Shown: positions 1 to 10,530, numbered from the stretch's first letter. The stretch: 30,970 nt of DNA from Nemertoderma westbladi (GCA_032718475.1 JAUCBJ010002350.1:1-30970); one strand, 5' to 3'. The notes: a model not told the origin generated them from the sequence alone. Numbers and translations: made by a program.

Positions 1-2
1 CA

Positions 3-2264
3 GACATACAAGACTGTAATGCATTTACACTTCGACCCTTCTCCAGTGATCACCGCCTTATTGTGGCCAAGGTAAGACTTAGTCTGCGTGCTAGCAGAAC
101 AACGAAATCTGCCTTGCCACGGCATGACTGGTCCTCTCTGTTGCAACAGCCAAGTGTGAGATCCAGCTTCACACTACAGCTGAGCAACAGGTATGAGGCT
201 CTTGCCTCTGAGGCGGCAGATCACTGTGAGGGCTATACTGCCTTTACAGAAGCAGTTAAGTTAGCAGCTGCAGAAACAGTTCCTGTATACCCTCGAAACA
301 GGAAAAGGGCCCCCTGGACTGACAACAAAATTCAGAAGTGCCGAAATGACCTTCATAAGGCGCAGAAAGAGTCCCGACTCAAACAGACTACAGCGGCCAA
401 GAATGCAGTTAAAGCTGCATCTAGGTCCCTGAACAGGCAGTACTCTGTTAATCTACAGGAGCTAATAAACCAACAGGTTGATGCCATCAATGATGCTGAC
501 GACAGCAGGCAATCATCCCAGGCATGGAAATCGATCAATCTGATTACTGGGCGGAAAAGCCAACCAACCACCAAGGTTAAGGCTGAATCACCATCCGATC
601 GCCTCAATGGTTGGAAAGCCCACTTTGAAAAGCTCCTCAATAATGACAGGGTATTGCCTGATAACTTTATAGAAGTAAAAGTGTCTGAGTCTGTACTCCC
701 AGATATTCCCATTGGCGATATCTCCTTTGCAGAAGTGAAGGCTGCTGCAAAGAGCATTAAGACCAATCGTGCCAGTGGAGTAGATGGTGTTCCCCCTGAG
801 GTCTTTAAAATACCTGAGTGTTTAAAGCTCATCTATCCCATCATAGTAGACATGTACCGTACAACAAGAGTCCCACAAGAAATGAAAACAAATAAGTTGG
901 TGCCAGTTCCCAAGAAGGGCAACCTAACACTCTATGGTTCTTTTCGGGGAATCTCATTGATCTCGATTGCTGCAAAACTATACAATAGAATTCTATTAAA
1001 TCGCATCAGGGATCCCATTGAGAGACTGCTACGTGGAAATCAGAATGGGTTCCGTAAAGGTCGTGGGACCATGGAGCCCATTTTGGCACTTAGAAGGATA
1101 ATTGAAGAGTTATCAAAAAAGAAAGACAGGCATCTGGCTGTTATCTTTGTTGACTTCTTCAAGGCCTTTGATTCAGTCTCTCGCTCACGTATGTTCAGCA
1201 TACTTTCATTATATGGGATTCCTGATGAAATTATTGCAGCAATCAGATCAGTATACGATGGTTCGACAACATTTGTGTCTACTGTTGACGGTGACACAGA
1301 ACCATTTGAAGTGTTATGGGGCGTCCTCCAAGGAGACACACTTGCACCATTCTTGTTCATTATTGTGGTTGACTATGTTCTACGCATGTCCTTAGATCAT
1401 CATAATGATGATGGGGTGATGATAACTCCACATACTGGCTCCAGAAGTCGAGGAAATCCTGCCAAGTACCTAACTGATCTAGACTTTGCTGATGACTTAG
1501 GAGTACTCTCAGAATCACTAGAGGGAGCCCAGCGGCTCCTCAGCTCATTAGAACATGCTGCTTCTAGTGTTGGTCTTTTTATTAACTCCAGAAAGACCAA
1601 AATTCTGACAGTTAACTTTGAAAGTCCTCAGCAAGTCTCTGATCGGATGAGCATAAGCTCAAAGGATGGTATGCTTGAGCATGTGGACGACTTCTGTTAC
1701 CTGGGATCATGGATCCGGAAGTCAGGTGAGGACCTTCGAATACGTAAGGGAAAGGCATGGGCAGCCTTGAATAGGCTTTCCAGGATTTGGAAGTCACCTA
1801 GAATTAATCGGAAACTTAAGGTCCGATTATTTAGAGCAGCAGTAGTTCCAGTACTCCTCTACGGGAGTCCATGCTGGGCTCTAACTGCTGAGGACACCAA
1901 ATCTCTGGATGGCACATTCACAAGAATGCTACGCCGGGTACATTGTGTCAAGTACAATGCACACATCTCCAACCAGACACTATATAACATTGGAGGTGTC
2001 TCATTGGTTCCCCCAAGCTTGACACTAGAACAAAATCGCCTCCGCTTTGCAGGACATTGCTTTCGCCGTGAGGACCAGCCAGTGCATAATCTTGTACTTT
2101 GGCAGCCTCATGGAGTGAATAAGCATGGTGGACAGCCCATGACTTTCTTGAGACGCATCTTAAAGGACACTGGCCTTAAAGATGCGGATGATCTAGCAAA
2201 TGTCATGGGTGATAGGGAGTTGTGGCGGTGCAATTTTGTTGACAAGCCGGCACAGCATTCTTAA
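3..2264 (+). CDS. Endonuclease-reverse transcriptase of element A (N-terminus outside window)
   Basis: The frame is open from base 3 to the TAA at 2262-2264, so the protein begins upstream of the window; the GTG at 63 is only an internal codon. The first residues contain SDHR, the last motif of APE-type endonucleases, with its catalytic His. Numbering from base 63, the RT follows: VPVPKKG near residue 280, FVDFFKAFDS (motif A, catalytic Asp) near 360, GVLQGDTLAP (motif B) near 420, FADD (motif C) near 475, then GLFINSRKTK and YLGSWI. A C-terminal segment with LLYGSPCW and RLRFAGHC follows. APE endonucleases nick target DNA and the RT copies element RNA onto the nick. All visible catalytic residues are intact and there is no internal stop, so this may be functional or only recently dead. 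Confidence 0.92.
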   Translation, partial: DIQDCNAFTLRPFSSDHRLIVAKVRLSLRASRTTKSALPRHDWSSLLQQPSVRSSFTLQLSNRYEALASEAADHCEGYTAFTEAVKLAAAETVPVYPRNRKRAPWTDNKIQKCRNDLHKAQKESRLKQTTAAKNAVKAASRSLNRQYSVNLQELINQQVDAINDADDSRQSSQAWKSINLITGRKSQPTTKVKAESPSDRLNGWKAHFEKLLNNDRVLPDNFIEVKVSESVLPDIPIGDISFAEVKAAAKSIKTNRASGVDGVPPEVFKIPECLKLIYPIIVDMYRTTRVPQEMKTNKLVPVPKKGNLTLYGSFRGISLISIAAKLYNRILLNRIRDPIERLLRGNQNGFRKGRGTMEPILALRRIIEELSKKKDRHLAVIFVDFFKAFDSVSRSRMFSILSLYGIPDEIIAAIRSVYDGSTTFVSTVDGDTEPFEVLWGVLQGDTLAPFLFIIVVDYVLRMSLDHHNDDGVMITPHTGSRSRGNPAKYLTDLDFADDLGVLSESLEGAQRLLSSLEHAASSVGLFINSRKTKILTVNFESPQQVSDRMSISSKDGMLEHVDDFCYLGSWIRKSGEDLRIRKGKAWAALNRLSRIWKSPRINRKLKVRLFRAAVVPVLLYGSPCWALTAEDTKSLDGTFTRMLRRVHCVKYNAHISNQTLYNIGGVSLVPPSLTLEQNRLRFAGHCFRREDQPVHNLVLWQPHGVNKHGGQPMTFLRRILKDTGLKDADDLANVMGDRELWRCNFVDKPAQHS

Positions 2265-2294
2265 AAATGCAGCTGCAATGCAGCATGCCGATCC

Positions 2295-2310
2295 TAGTAG
2301 TAGTAGTAGT
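2295..2310 (+). repeat. (TAG)5 microsatellite tail of element A
   Basis: Five TAG units plus one T follow GCCGATCC. The first TAG is in frame with the ORF, ten codons after its TAA. Simple trinucleotide tails instead of poly-A are known in the RTE group. Copy 2 has the same junction with three units. Confidence 0.85.
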
Positions 2311-2421
2311 ATGTCAGACATCCATTACTGCTTCACAAGTAGCTTAGCCTATCACTGTACTAAAACTACTATACTACAATTAATATATAATGTACATATA
2401 GTATGTAATGCAGTATTATAA

Positions 2422-2592
2422 TGTTTTATATGTTTTATATGCACGAGCAAGTGTTGGCGTCCTACACCCGATTGCGTCTGCTCTCTGTGTACCAAGCAGT
2501 GCACAGACAAACATCACTTCAACAAGTGCTGCAAACTACCACGTCTCGACTGCGAGATCCGCTGTGCTCTCTACCTAAATGACCTACTTTAA
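2422..2592 (+). CDS. Candidate cysteine-rich terminal exon, function unknown
   Basis: A short plus-strand frame is open from 2422 and ends at TAA 2590-2592. From 2440 it encodes 50 residues with ten cysteines, spaced C-x3-C-x6-C-x-C-x2-C-x3-C-x8-C-C-x6-C-x3-C, with two more cysteines just upstream. The stretch 2448-2585 is clearly GC-richer than its surroundings and has no ORF-sized competitor. The spacing resembles small disulphide-rich secreted domains in general, but I recognise no family. No ATG or signal peptide is present in frame, so if real it is a last exon. The only AG that could act as acceptor is at 2446-2447, after a mediocre T-rich stretch. An AATAAA lies 185 bp downstream. The earlier exons would lie upstream of element A, outside the window. 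Confidence 0.4.
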   Translation, partial: CFICFICTSKCWRPTPDCVCSLCTKQCTDKHHFNKCCKLPRLDCEIRCALYLNDLL

Positions 2593-2776
2593 TTTTTAAT
2601 TAATATAAATCCTTTTATCCGGTTATGTGCCTTTCTTTCTTTTTTATCTAATACTAATACAATACATCGTTCTCTACTTTTACTGTAAGTGCAACTAAAA
2701 TTATATTATTTAATTCTTCATAACTTTTCCATGTGGAAAATATACGCCCCATTTTGATTCAATGTTTTATATGTAC

Positions 2777-2782
2777 AATAAA
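2777..2782 (+). other. AATAAA, possible polyadenylation signal
   Basis: First AATAAA on the plus strand after the stop of the cysteine-rich frame. In AT-rich DNA this hexamer is common, so it is weak support only. Confidence 0.2.
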
Positions 2783-3467
2783 ACATATAAAACTACTGTA
2801 CTGTATCAGTGAATGTATATTTTGCCAAGGTTTATTTGAAATTAAACCGCAATTATTTGAATTAGACTCCGTATCTTTTTTGTTTAAGAATGATGTTAGA
2901 CGCTGAAAGTGCGAAATGTGCCCATTATTAACGAAATGCAATATAGGTATAGTTAGGTGTTTGCATTAAAAGCCAAATAAATTTTTTCAACTGCGCAAAA
3001 GTGTTTGTCCATGATCCCCATGAAATTCCTGACATCAAGAGCTTTTAGAATATATTTGGGTTTACTATATTCTGGAGAAAAAAATTTTTGGAAAAATTTA
3101 CACCCGTTTTGGCCAATTTTAGTGAGAATGGGCCTATTGGATATAATTTTAAGTCTTATATTATAGCGCGAGGAGGGGGAGTTCTGTGCTACTTCAAACA
3201 TTTTGGTTGTTTGAATTCGCATTATTTTTACTCATTATATTTATTGTTATTATTTTTGTTGTTTATATTTTTACAATTATAATTCTTACTATTACTATTT
3301 TTAGTTATATATTATACGGCAGTTTACAGACAGACCACAATTATTGCAGTTCGACAAATCAGCTAGTATGACTGTGTATGTACAATGTAGCATTAAACTA
3401 TGTACATAAATTAGATGGTTAAATTGCCATAATTGCACAACAAACACAAGTGTGTTCACCACTGACA

Positions 3468-3567
3468 GTATTGTAGTACCTTAGTACCAGAGTTAGAGAG
3501 CTTATTATCAACCAACCACTCATTACAGGATTCTAGAATCCTGTATTGTAGTACTTTAGTACCAGAG
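3468..3567. repeat. 25-bp imperfect direct repeat pair
   Basis: GTATTGTAGTAC followed by a C/T difference and TTAGTACCAGAGT occurs at 3468-3492 and 3543-3567, spaced 75 bp apart. The interval contains the 22-bp palindrome at 3524-3545. Confidence 0.7.
3524..3545. repeat. Perfect 22-bp palindrome
   Basis: Arms of 11 bp (TACAGGATTCT and its complement) meet with no spacer, centred between 3534 and 3535. It directly abuts the second copy of the 25-bp direct repeat. It could be a cruciform or a dimeric protein-binding site; no function is shown. Confidence 0.75.
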
Positions 3568-4359
3568 TGTGGGAGCTCGGATTTCCGCAGCCCATCGCCA
3601 ATGGTGAGCGCCCTCCATGGCCGTCGCCCACCTCGCAGGCATAATGAGTTCGAGAGAAGGAGCGCGAATTTAGTAGCAATAAACCAGTTATATCATCACA
3701 AAATAATATAATAGTAGGCCTACATGTATTAATACAGTTAATTAATTATTATAACTTCAATATTTTTTTTTAGGTGGACCAAAACAGAGTAAATTCTTTG
3801 TGATTTACTTTGAATATAACTGAAACGGCAATAAGAACATGATTTCGGGAATTTGATATGAAATGAGACAATAATTATTTACCGCAAATCATTTCCCAAA
3901 ATACTGTAATTACGTAGTAACGAAATTTACTGTAGTAAAATTGTTAAATTAATAGTAAATATTTTTTTTTCTGCGTGCATCTATTTTAATTTATGTAAAA
4001 GAACCTATACATACACACAGTAAATATAAATTTCTTCATATATGTTATGTATACATGTATGCTGTCTTGAATTAAAACCATTTTAAGGGAAGGATGTTAC
4101 AAAATGTTACAGATCATTCTCCAAAGTAAAGTTCTGTTCGTATGACTTTACAAAACTCCGGGAAACAAATCTAATTGGCTGGATTGGTTTCTACTGCGTA
4201 TAACAACAACAAACATCCAATCAAGGATATCTATTATTTAGAAGATCAGATTGGGACTGCTGTTTCCTTAGAAATCTTAAATCGAATCGGTATAAATATA
4301 ATGTAAAATTTAAAAAAGATTCGACTTAGTAGACATATTATAGATTGGAGTTGAACTAG

Positions 4360-4593
4360 CTCTCTCTTGGGGCAAATACCACACCCTGGTTTGCCGTTCC
4401 ACAGGGTGGGTGTCGCAGTGGAGTCAGATATGAGGCCCATCGCCCATACCTACTCTGGCGCACATGTCCCACCATTGGCTGTGCAGCTCATCTGCTGGGT
4501 CATCCGATATACCCCTGCTACCAGGTGCAGGTCGCAGTGAAGTGCACTCAGAATGGACATGAGAACACTCTACTCCTGACCAGTCATTGGTAG
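4360..4593 (+). other. GC-richer island with 77-codon open frame, unrecognised
   Basis: The stretch between TAG 4357-4359 and TAG 4591-4593 stays open in one plus frame and is clearly GC-richer than its flanks, but the frame matches no family I know. The opposite strand is also partly open (64 codons, 4246-4440). It could be an exon, a gene relic or part of a dispersed repeat. Confidence 0.2.
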
Positions 4594-5496
4594 ATTAACA
4601 TCTGTATGCATCTAACCCAGGTATCATCCGAGTTGAACAGTAACTTATTTATCTTCCTTTTGCCTTTTGATTTCTTTGATTGGATGATTGTTGTTATAGA
4701 AACCACTCTACCCAGTCAGATTTGTTTCCGAGTTTTTCCGAGTCGTTTGACCGAGTTTGAAAAAGTAGGAGAAACAAAAAAATTACAAGACAGTCCGCTC
4801 AGGGACACCATAATGGTATACACTTCACCGGATTAATTGACTCCACTAAAAACATGTATAAATGAATGTATTGGTTAGTTACGTATTGTTTGTGCTGTGC
4901 ATGCATGTATCATACTTTATAATTATGGAGAAATATGGAGTTTTATTTTAGTCTGGTGCAGGATAAATAAATGTCATATGTATGTAGTCAATTTAACTTT
5001 TCCTTTTATGTGGTATTCGATTTGCAACATCAATTTTTTATTGCTATTTTTCATAGAATGTGTCAATAAATGGTGCAGTTAAAATTTATTTAACACACTA
5101 CAAAAAATAGTATGTAAAAATTTGAAAGTGAGAAAGGCGATAATGAAAGTGCCGTAGAGCATATCTCAGTCAATAAAATAATATTTAAAAGAGAATAAAT
5201 AGCATCAGGCCACAAACCGCTCTAAATTCAAAAGTTTTTCGTGTTGAAGATAAACATATACTGTATAAGTTTCTGTGCCTAAAACAACTAGTAGGCCAAG
5301 TTAGGTAAGCACTTTAAATTTTTAAAATGGTAATATATTGGTTTCAACCTGTGTGTAATCTATAGATAGGCCTATTGTGTATTTTGAAGATATCTGCCGT
5401 AAAAATATATCTTTGGTGGGTTGTTTATTTATTTTAATTACTTTATATTTTTGTGCGTAAAAATTATTATTGTCTAAGATATTGGCAAACAAGTTA
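4594..5496. other. AT-rich DNA, nothing recognised
   Basis: Only short AT-rich ORFs are present. I see no domain, RNA gene or tandem array. Confidence 0.6.
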
Positions 5497-6388
5497 ATTA
5501 CACCATAACCCTTAATACAACAACAATATTTAGGGGGTCGGAGCCCTCCCCCCCCCCCCCCCCCCCCCTCTATTTTTTTCAAATTTCAATAAAATGCTAC
5601 GAAATTCGGTACGATGATAGATCGACACCTTTTCTTACTGGTGGCCTGGCCGGATGTTTTAATTTATGAGCTATTTCGATACAACAAGCCGTTAAAAATC
5701 GTCTATTTCGCAATATTTAGCCACCTCCGTCGGCTTTACTTTTCGTCTTTGGAACGAAATCTAGATATCATCATATCCGCCTTCATCTGCAGATTCTCGA
5801 ATCTGAAACCCGCTGTAAATTTCACCAAGAACTTCCGGAGATATTATCAAAAAACTAAGGTGTAAATTTTGTGACATAAATCGTATAATTCTAATGTGTC
5901 TTTTACTCAATTATAGAATATTAATTATGGGTAATGAAAATACAAGATAGATGTAGAGTTTTAAACGCTGAGCTACATAATAATTAATATTCTAGAATAA
6001 AGACAACAAAACATCAGAATTGTAGCGATTTACGTCTCTAAATTTACACATTAGTATTTTGATAATATCTTAACCGTTTTTTTTTTAACGGTTTTCAGAT
6101 TCGGAATCTCCAGACGAAGGCTGCTTCGAATGATATCTAGATTACATTTCAAAGACGTAAGATAAAGTATACGGAGGTGGTTAAACATTGCTAAATAGAC
6201 ATTTTTTAAGGGATTGTTGTATGGAAATAACTGATAAATTGAAAAATCCGGCCTGGCCACCAGTACGAAAAGGTGTCGATCTATCATCATACCAAATTTC
6301 TTAGCATTTTCTTGAAATTTGAAAAAAATTAGGGGGGGGGGCTTCGACCCCCTAAAAGTGGTTGTTGTATTAAGGGTTATGGTGTAAT
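5497..6388. repeat. Large fold-back (inverted-repeat) element, about 890 bp
   Basis: The left arm (5497-5928) is the diverged reverse complement of the right arm (5980-6388). Matching landmarks, outside to inside, are: CACCATAACCCTTAATACAAC at both ends; a C-rich tract (5548-5568) against a G tract (6332-6341); a block around GATAGATCGACACC; the TGGCCTGGCC block; and TAGAATATTAATTAT at the inner ends. The loop is only about 50 bp. The short reading frames in the two arms are homologous to each other and do not look coding. It is either a MITE-like fold-back transposon or two dispersed repeats head to head. Confidence 0.85.
5548..5568 (+). repeat. Poly-C tract, 21 nt
   Basis: Uninterrupted C21 inside the left arm of the fold-back element. 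The matching G tract in the right arm is only 10 nt. Confidence 0.9.
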
Positions 6389-6481
6389 AAATTTGGTCTA
6401 ATTGTTATACTCTATTTAATGATTCTCCGTTCAATATTCATAAAGAAGGCCCCCAATATCTCGTCCATCGTTTGAGAGAGA

Positions 6482-6504
6482 GGGGGGGGGGGGGGGGGGG
6501 GGGG
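6482..6504 (+). repeat. Poly-G tract, 23 nt
   Basis: Uninterrupted G23 between the two fold-back elements, preceded by a purine-rich run. Confidence 0.9.
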
Positions 6505-6616
6505 TGGCATTATTGTCAAATAAACAGGTTGTTCAGCTTGAATAGAGAATATTGCCTGTTATATAAAACGCCGGATAAATATGAGGGTTTGGGTGTGTGT
6601 GTGGTTGTTTAGGTGT

Positions 6617-7100
6617 GTGTGTGGTTGCCCAGCTGTTTACTGGTCAACCGCACACACACACTACTGCACTAAGTGCTCCAAAGAGGCCAACCATTCATTG
6701 GTTCGATTTTGACATTTTACTATTTTTATTAGTAGGGGGGAATTTCAAATTTGATAAAATTCTATCGACCTATTGTTGATACTGCGGTTCTGGTATTGGT
6801 TTTATATAACGAGAAATCGGAATAACAAAAAAAATTACAGTATTAATGTAGTAGCTGCGGGGTAGACACCGGTACGAAATCTGGTACGAATGCAGTAGAT
6901 TTCGATACTGCAATATAAAACCAATACCAGAACCGCATTATCAACAATAGGTCGATTGAATTTCATTAAATTTAAAATTTCCCCATACTAATTACAATAA
7001 TAAAATGTCAAACTCGAATCAATGAATGGTTGGCCTCTTTGGAGCACTTAGTGCAGGGGTGTGTATGAGTGGTTGACCAGTGAACAACTGGACAACCACA
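6617..7100. repeat. Second fold-back element with about 190-bp arms
   Basis: The left arm (about 6617-6807) and right arm (about 6913-7100) are reverse complements with small differences. Shared blocks include AAGTGCTCCAAAGAGGCCAA, ATTCATTG, TATTGTTGAT and GGTTCTGGTATTGGTTTTAT. The loop is about 105 bp. The outer ends of both arms run into the TG/CA minisatellite. It has no coding capacity and is probably a non-autonomous element. Confidence 0.85.
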
Positions 7101-7590
7101 CACACCCTAGACACCTACACAACTGGACAACCACACACACAACTGGACAACCGCTACACACAACTGGACAACCACACACACAACTGGGCAACCATACACA
7201 CAACTGGACAACCACACAAACAACTGGTCAACCACTACACACAACTGGACAACCATACACACAACTGGACAACCAAACACACAACTGAACAACCAAACAC
7301 ACAACTGGACAACCACACACACAAATGGACAACCAAACACACAACTGGACAAACACTACACACAACTGGACAACCACACACACAACTGGACAACCAAACA
7401 CAATACTGGACAACCATACACACAACTGGACAACCACACACACAAATGGACCACCATACACACAACTGGACAACCACACACACAAATGGACAACATACAC
7501 ACAACTGGACAACCACACAAACAAACATTAGCAACCAACACAAACAACAACTACACATACAACTGGAGAACCACACACACACACCTAGAC
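7080..7590. repeat. CA-rich minisatellite, unit about 20 bp
   Basis: About 25 units of the type ACAACTGGACAACCACACAC with scattered substitutions and small indels. Long ORFs on both strands (up to 176 codons) arise only because the unit lacks stops in several frames, so I do not annotate them as genes. Confidence 0.95.
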
Positions 7591-7606
7591 ACCCCCAAAA
7601 TGAAAC

Positions 7607-7701
7607 ATGATGTGTGTGTGTGGTTGTCTAGGTGTGTGTGTGGTTGTCTAGGTGTGTGTGGTTATCCAGGTGTGTGTGTGGTTGTCTAGGTGTATGTGTG
7701 T
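7607..7701. repeat. TG-strand block of the same minisatellite family
   Basis: Four to five units of GTGTGTGTGGTTGTCTAG lie in the opposite orientation to the neighbouring CA array, separated from it by about 15 bp of unrelated sequence. Confidence 0.85.
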
Positions 7702-7989
7702 TGGCAAATATACCAAAGGGCTAACTTTGCAAGCTCTTTTTCCGCTATTGTGCTAACTTTTCCAAAGTGCTAACTCAAAGTGCTAACTCGTGGTCCTTGC
7801 AATCTGAAACTTTGTCAAAACGTTTTTTAGACCATTTCCCACAAGTTAGCATTTTACCACTTTAGCAGTCCAGTGTGTCATGTGTATGAAAAACTTGGCC
7901 CCCCTTAGCGGCATTATGGGAACTGGTACTTTTCAAACACACTTAAACACTCAAGAGTATGGAATGGCCATAATGCTAACTTACAAACA
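7702..7989. other. Region with repeated GTGCTAAC-type octamers
   Basis: GTGCTAAC or close variants (GGGCTAAC, AATGCTAAC) occur several times between 7725 and 7985. No ORF of interest. This may be a decayed short tandem repeat. Confidence 0.35.
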
Positions 7990-8465
7990 CACTTCTTACA
8001 CTTACATTCCATTTGTACCAACTACCAAGTGCTAAATGATTATAAGACCGCAAATACCCTAATACGCTAACTCGCTGAATGTTAATTGCGAATACCCCTC
8101 CGTTTCGCGAATAGCCAATTGTACACGTATAACCTAATAATAAAAGCGTTTTGCACAAACTGCGGGGGCGCGAAAGTGTTAACTTATTACTTTTAGATAG
8201 TCTTTGAAAGTACTCTATACAAAGTCCTAACCCGATAACTGTGTATTGTCATGGAAACGTAATGGTTTCTTACCTGGACATCCATACAATGTATTTCAAT
8301 TTATTGCACAGGCGACATATTATTATGTAGTGAGTGATTGCCGTGGAATGGAAATACATAGATATATTGACAATCGTTATTTCAAAATTCATCCGGTCTA
8401 AATGTTGAGATACCCCAAATTGAGGTTCTAAATTTGTGAATATATTAGTGAAACAATTTTATGGT
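7990..8465. repeat. Copy 1 of a diverged ~475-bp direct duplication
   Basis: It aligns with 9177-9650 in the same orientation. The best-conserved blocks are AAGTGCTAAATGATT, GCGAATACCCCTC, ACAAAGTCCTAACCCGATAA and TGGTTTCTTACCTGGACAT. Similarity weakens towards the 3' side but continues through TGTTGAGATA and GTGAAACAAT. No coding potential is seen. It could be an old segmental duplication or two solo copies of one repeat. Confidence 0.75.
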
Positions 8466-9176
8466 TAAAGAGAAAACTCTATTTGTTTTTACGTAGAGTA
8501 ATGCGTAATTTTATTCCACAAAGTTGCTTTTTCTTTTATAGCAGGCTTTTATAGCTTTTCTTTTTTTAAATTGCAATAATTAGTGCATTATAGGCGTACA
8601 TAAACGTGCGCTATTTTTATGAAAATTAACAACTTCTCGATGTGGTGATATCCTCGTAACGCAGCTAAGTAATAATCACTAACTTAGTAACAATAAACTT
8701 CTATAACAAATATTGATAGTATTTCCCATTACTGAAAACCATTGATTGTAGGCGAAGTGTAAGTTTAGTTGATGTACCAACTGCAATTAATTGCATAAAA
8801 AGGATATGGCACCATTTGTGAAAAGGGCACTGTCAACGTTTATGAATGAATGACCCTTGTATATTTATGGAAACATCCCTCGCCACCCTCGCTCGGTACA
8901 TAAATACTGCTTATGTGAAACCTTTCACACAATCATGTAAAATAGTTATAGTTTCACTTTTATCAATTTACAATATTTGCAGGAAAAAATAATACAATTC
9001 AATCATTATTCGTGTAACATTAGTTATAAATCGGTAAAATATGAAAGTTCCTTTACATAAATCATTACGTCGGTTTTTCTGACTTTTATTGTCTGCTATA
9101 TTTTAACTTTTTTTACCTATTATCAATAATGTTTTTTACTTTCTCTCGTGTTATTTTAATTTTCGTTGGTTAGTCA
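8466..9176. other. AT-rich spacer between the two duplicated segments
   Basis: No ORF, tandem repeat or inverted repeat recognised. Confidence 0.5.
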
Positions 9177-9650
9177 ATCACACTTATATTCAATTTGTAC
9201 TAAGTGCTAAATGATTGTAAGACCGAAAATATTGATTGCGAATACCCCTCAGTTTCGCAAATAACTAATTTCACATCGAACTCAAAAATAAAACCGTTTG
9301 CATAAACTCCGGGAGCGCTAAAGTCCTAACTTATACTTTCTTTTGAAAGTACTTTATACAAAGTCCTAACCCGATAATTTTGTATTGTCATGGAAACCTA
9401 ATGGTTTCTTACCTGGACATTGACAACTAGTCTAATGTAACATAGGCAAACCGAATTTTATTTCCAGACTGAAACGAATAAGAATGGTGAAATGGAAAAC
9501 TTACACATAGATAGACAATGGTTATTAGAATATTTCCTCGTTTCGTCTATTGTTGAGATATAATAAAATACATAAAACACAAACTCAAACTGTGGCAAAT
9601 TTAATTTGGGTTGTAATTTGGTGAAATTAGTTTGTGAAACAATAAATATA
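9177..9650. repeat. Copy 2 of the diverged ~475-bp direct duplication
   Basis: See the partner at 7990-8465. The block TTACCTGGACAT, which on the minus strand reads like a CAG|GTAAG splice donor, is kept in both copies. Confidence 0.75.
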
Positions 9651-10360
9651 ATATGCGTCAGATTAATAATTAACAATTGTTAAAATTCAAAACAATTAAA
9701 ATTCACTATAATGATAGGCTGCTCAAAGTAACTTAAACCCACATAAATAATTCCCTTGAGTGAATTCTATCCGCGTAGGAGAAATTAAATATAAAAATGT
9801 TAATTATGCGATCATTTTAGAAATTTTGATCTTATGAAAAGATAATGAAAGGAGTCATAGTGAAATTATCATATTAAAGCAACGTTTCAAAACCAATCCG
9901 GACAATTCTAAAGTGCCGGGGGAAAATAAATTAACACAGTCCAAGAATTGGAGCCGCACCTAACTAATATATCGTGGACACTGATAAAACACAAGATATA
10001 CTGTATAATAATAATTTTGATGAAAAATATGAAGCATTAGTTGCCTCATTAACTGAAATATGACTCATCTCATTGCACTGATACAAATGAATAGCCTTGA
10101 AATATTATATAGGAGCTACGGCAATTTTGATATTTTGTATCTCTTAGAAATTTCCCAGGAGTCTTTTTCCCAAGTTTTGTTTTGAATCCGTTACTGTAAA
10201 ATGATGATCCATTGCCAAATTTAATATAACATTCCCTTGCAATAAATAGACCTATAAACTGATCTGAAATTTTCAAAACCAAGTTTCATATCGTCACTAC
10301 TGTAATCTTTGACAAGTTTTTCTGATAAATGAAAAATCAGGTATCCCGAATGCCAACTAG
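9651..10360. other. AT-rich DNA, nothing recognised
   Basis: Only short AT-driven frames on the minus strand, without domain similarity. Confidence 0.5.
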
Positions 10361-10454
10361 CTAGGATCGGCATGCTGCATTGCAGCTGCATTTTTAAAAA
10401 TGCTGTGCCGGCTTGTCGACAAAATTGCGCCGCCACAACTCCCTATCACCCATG
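10361..10454 (-). mobile_element. Element A fragment: last ~95 bp, inverted
   Basis: The reverse complement matches the last coding bases and 3' end of element A (equivalent to about 2203-2297), including GCCGATCCTAG at the 3' terminus on the plus-coordinate low side. The tail is reduced to CTAG repeats. It is a heavily 5'-truncated insertion. Confidence 0.9.
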
Positions 10455-10462
10455 CAGAGTTG

Positions 10463-10530
10463 TTTAAATTAAATCATTTGATTTAAATCATTGATTTAAA
10501 TCATTGATTTAAATCATGATTTAAATCAAT
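10463..10530. repeat. Short tandem repeat of TGATTTAAATCAT units
   Basis: About five 12-13-bp units built around the palindrome GATTTAAATC follow the element A fragment. Each unit is self-complementary, so the array can form serial hairpins. Confidence 0.85.

Larger units (their letters stand above)
1..2310 (+). mobile_element. Element A copy 1: RTE/Proto2-like non-LTR retrotransposon, 3' part
   Basis: The element enters from outside the window and ends at a (TAG)n tail at 2295-2310. It encodes the end of an apurinic-type endonuclease and a complete reverse transcriptase in one frame. A second copy at 15893-17883 aligns at a constant offset of 15582 with no net indel and only about ten differences noticed by eye, so the family has moved recently. 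The clade (RTE/Proto2-like) is inferred from the GVLQGDTLAP, FADD and YLGSWI motifs and the trinucleotide tail. The 5' TSD lies outside the window. Confidence 0.93.
2593..4359. other. AT-rich intergenic or intronic DNA without recognised gene
   Basis: The ORFs here are short and low-complexity (Phe/Leu/Ile-rich from poly-T stretches). At 3575-3650 there is a brief GC-richer patch beside the short direct repeats. I see no RNA gene or transposon domain. Confidence 0.6.

Noticed and set aside
353-1797. Antisense frames inside element A (and the same at 15935-17379)
   Set aside because: Shadows of the RT ORF; they recur in both copies simply because the DNA is the same.
7080-7610. 176-codon Thr/His/Asn-rich frame and Cys/Val-rich antisense frames
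   Set aside because: Artefacts of the CA/TG minisatellite; several frames on both strands are open at once.
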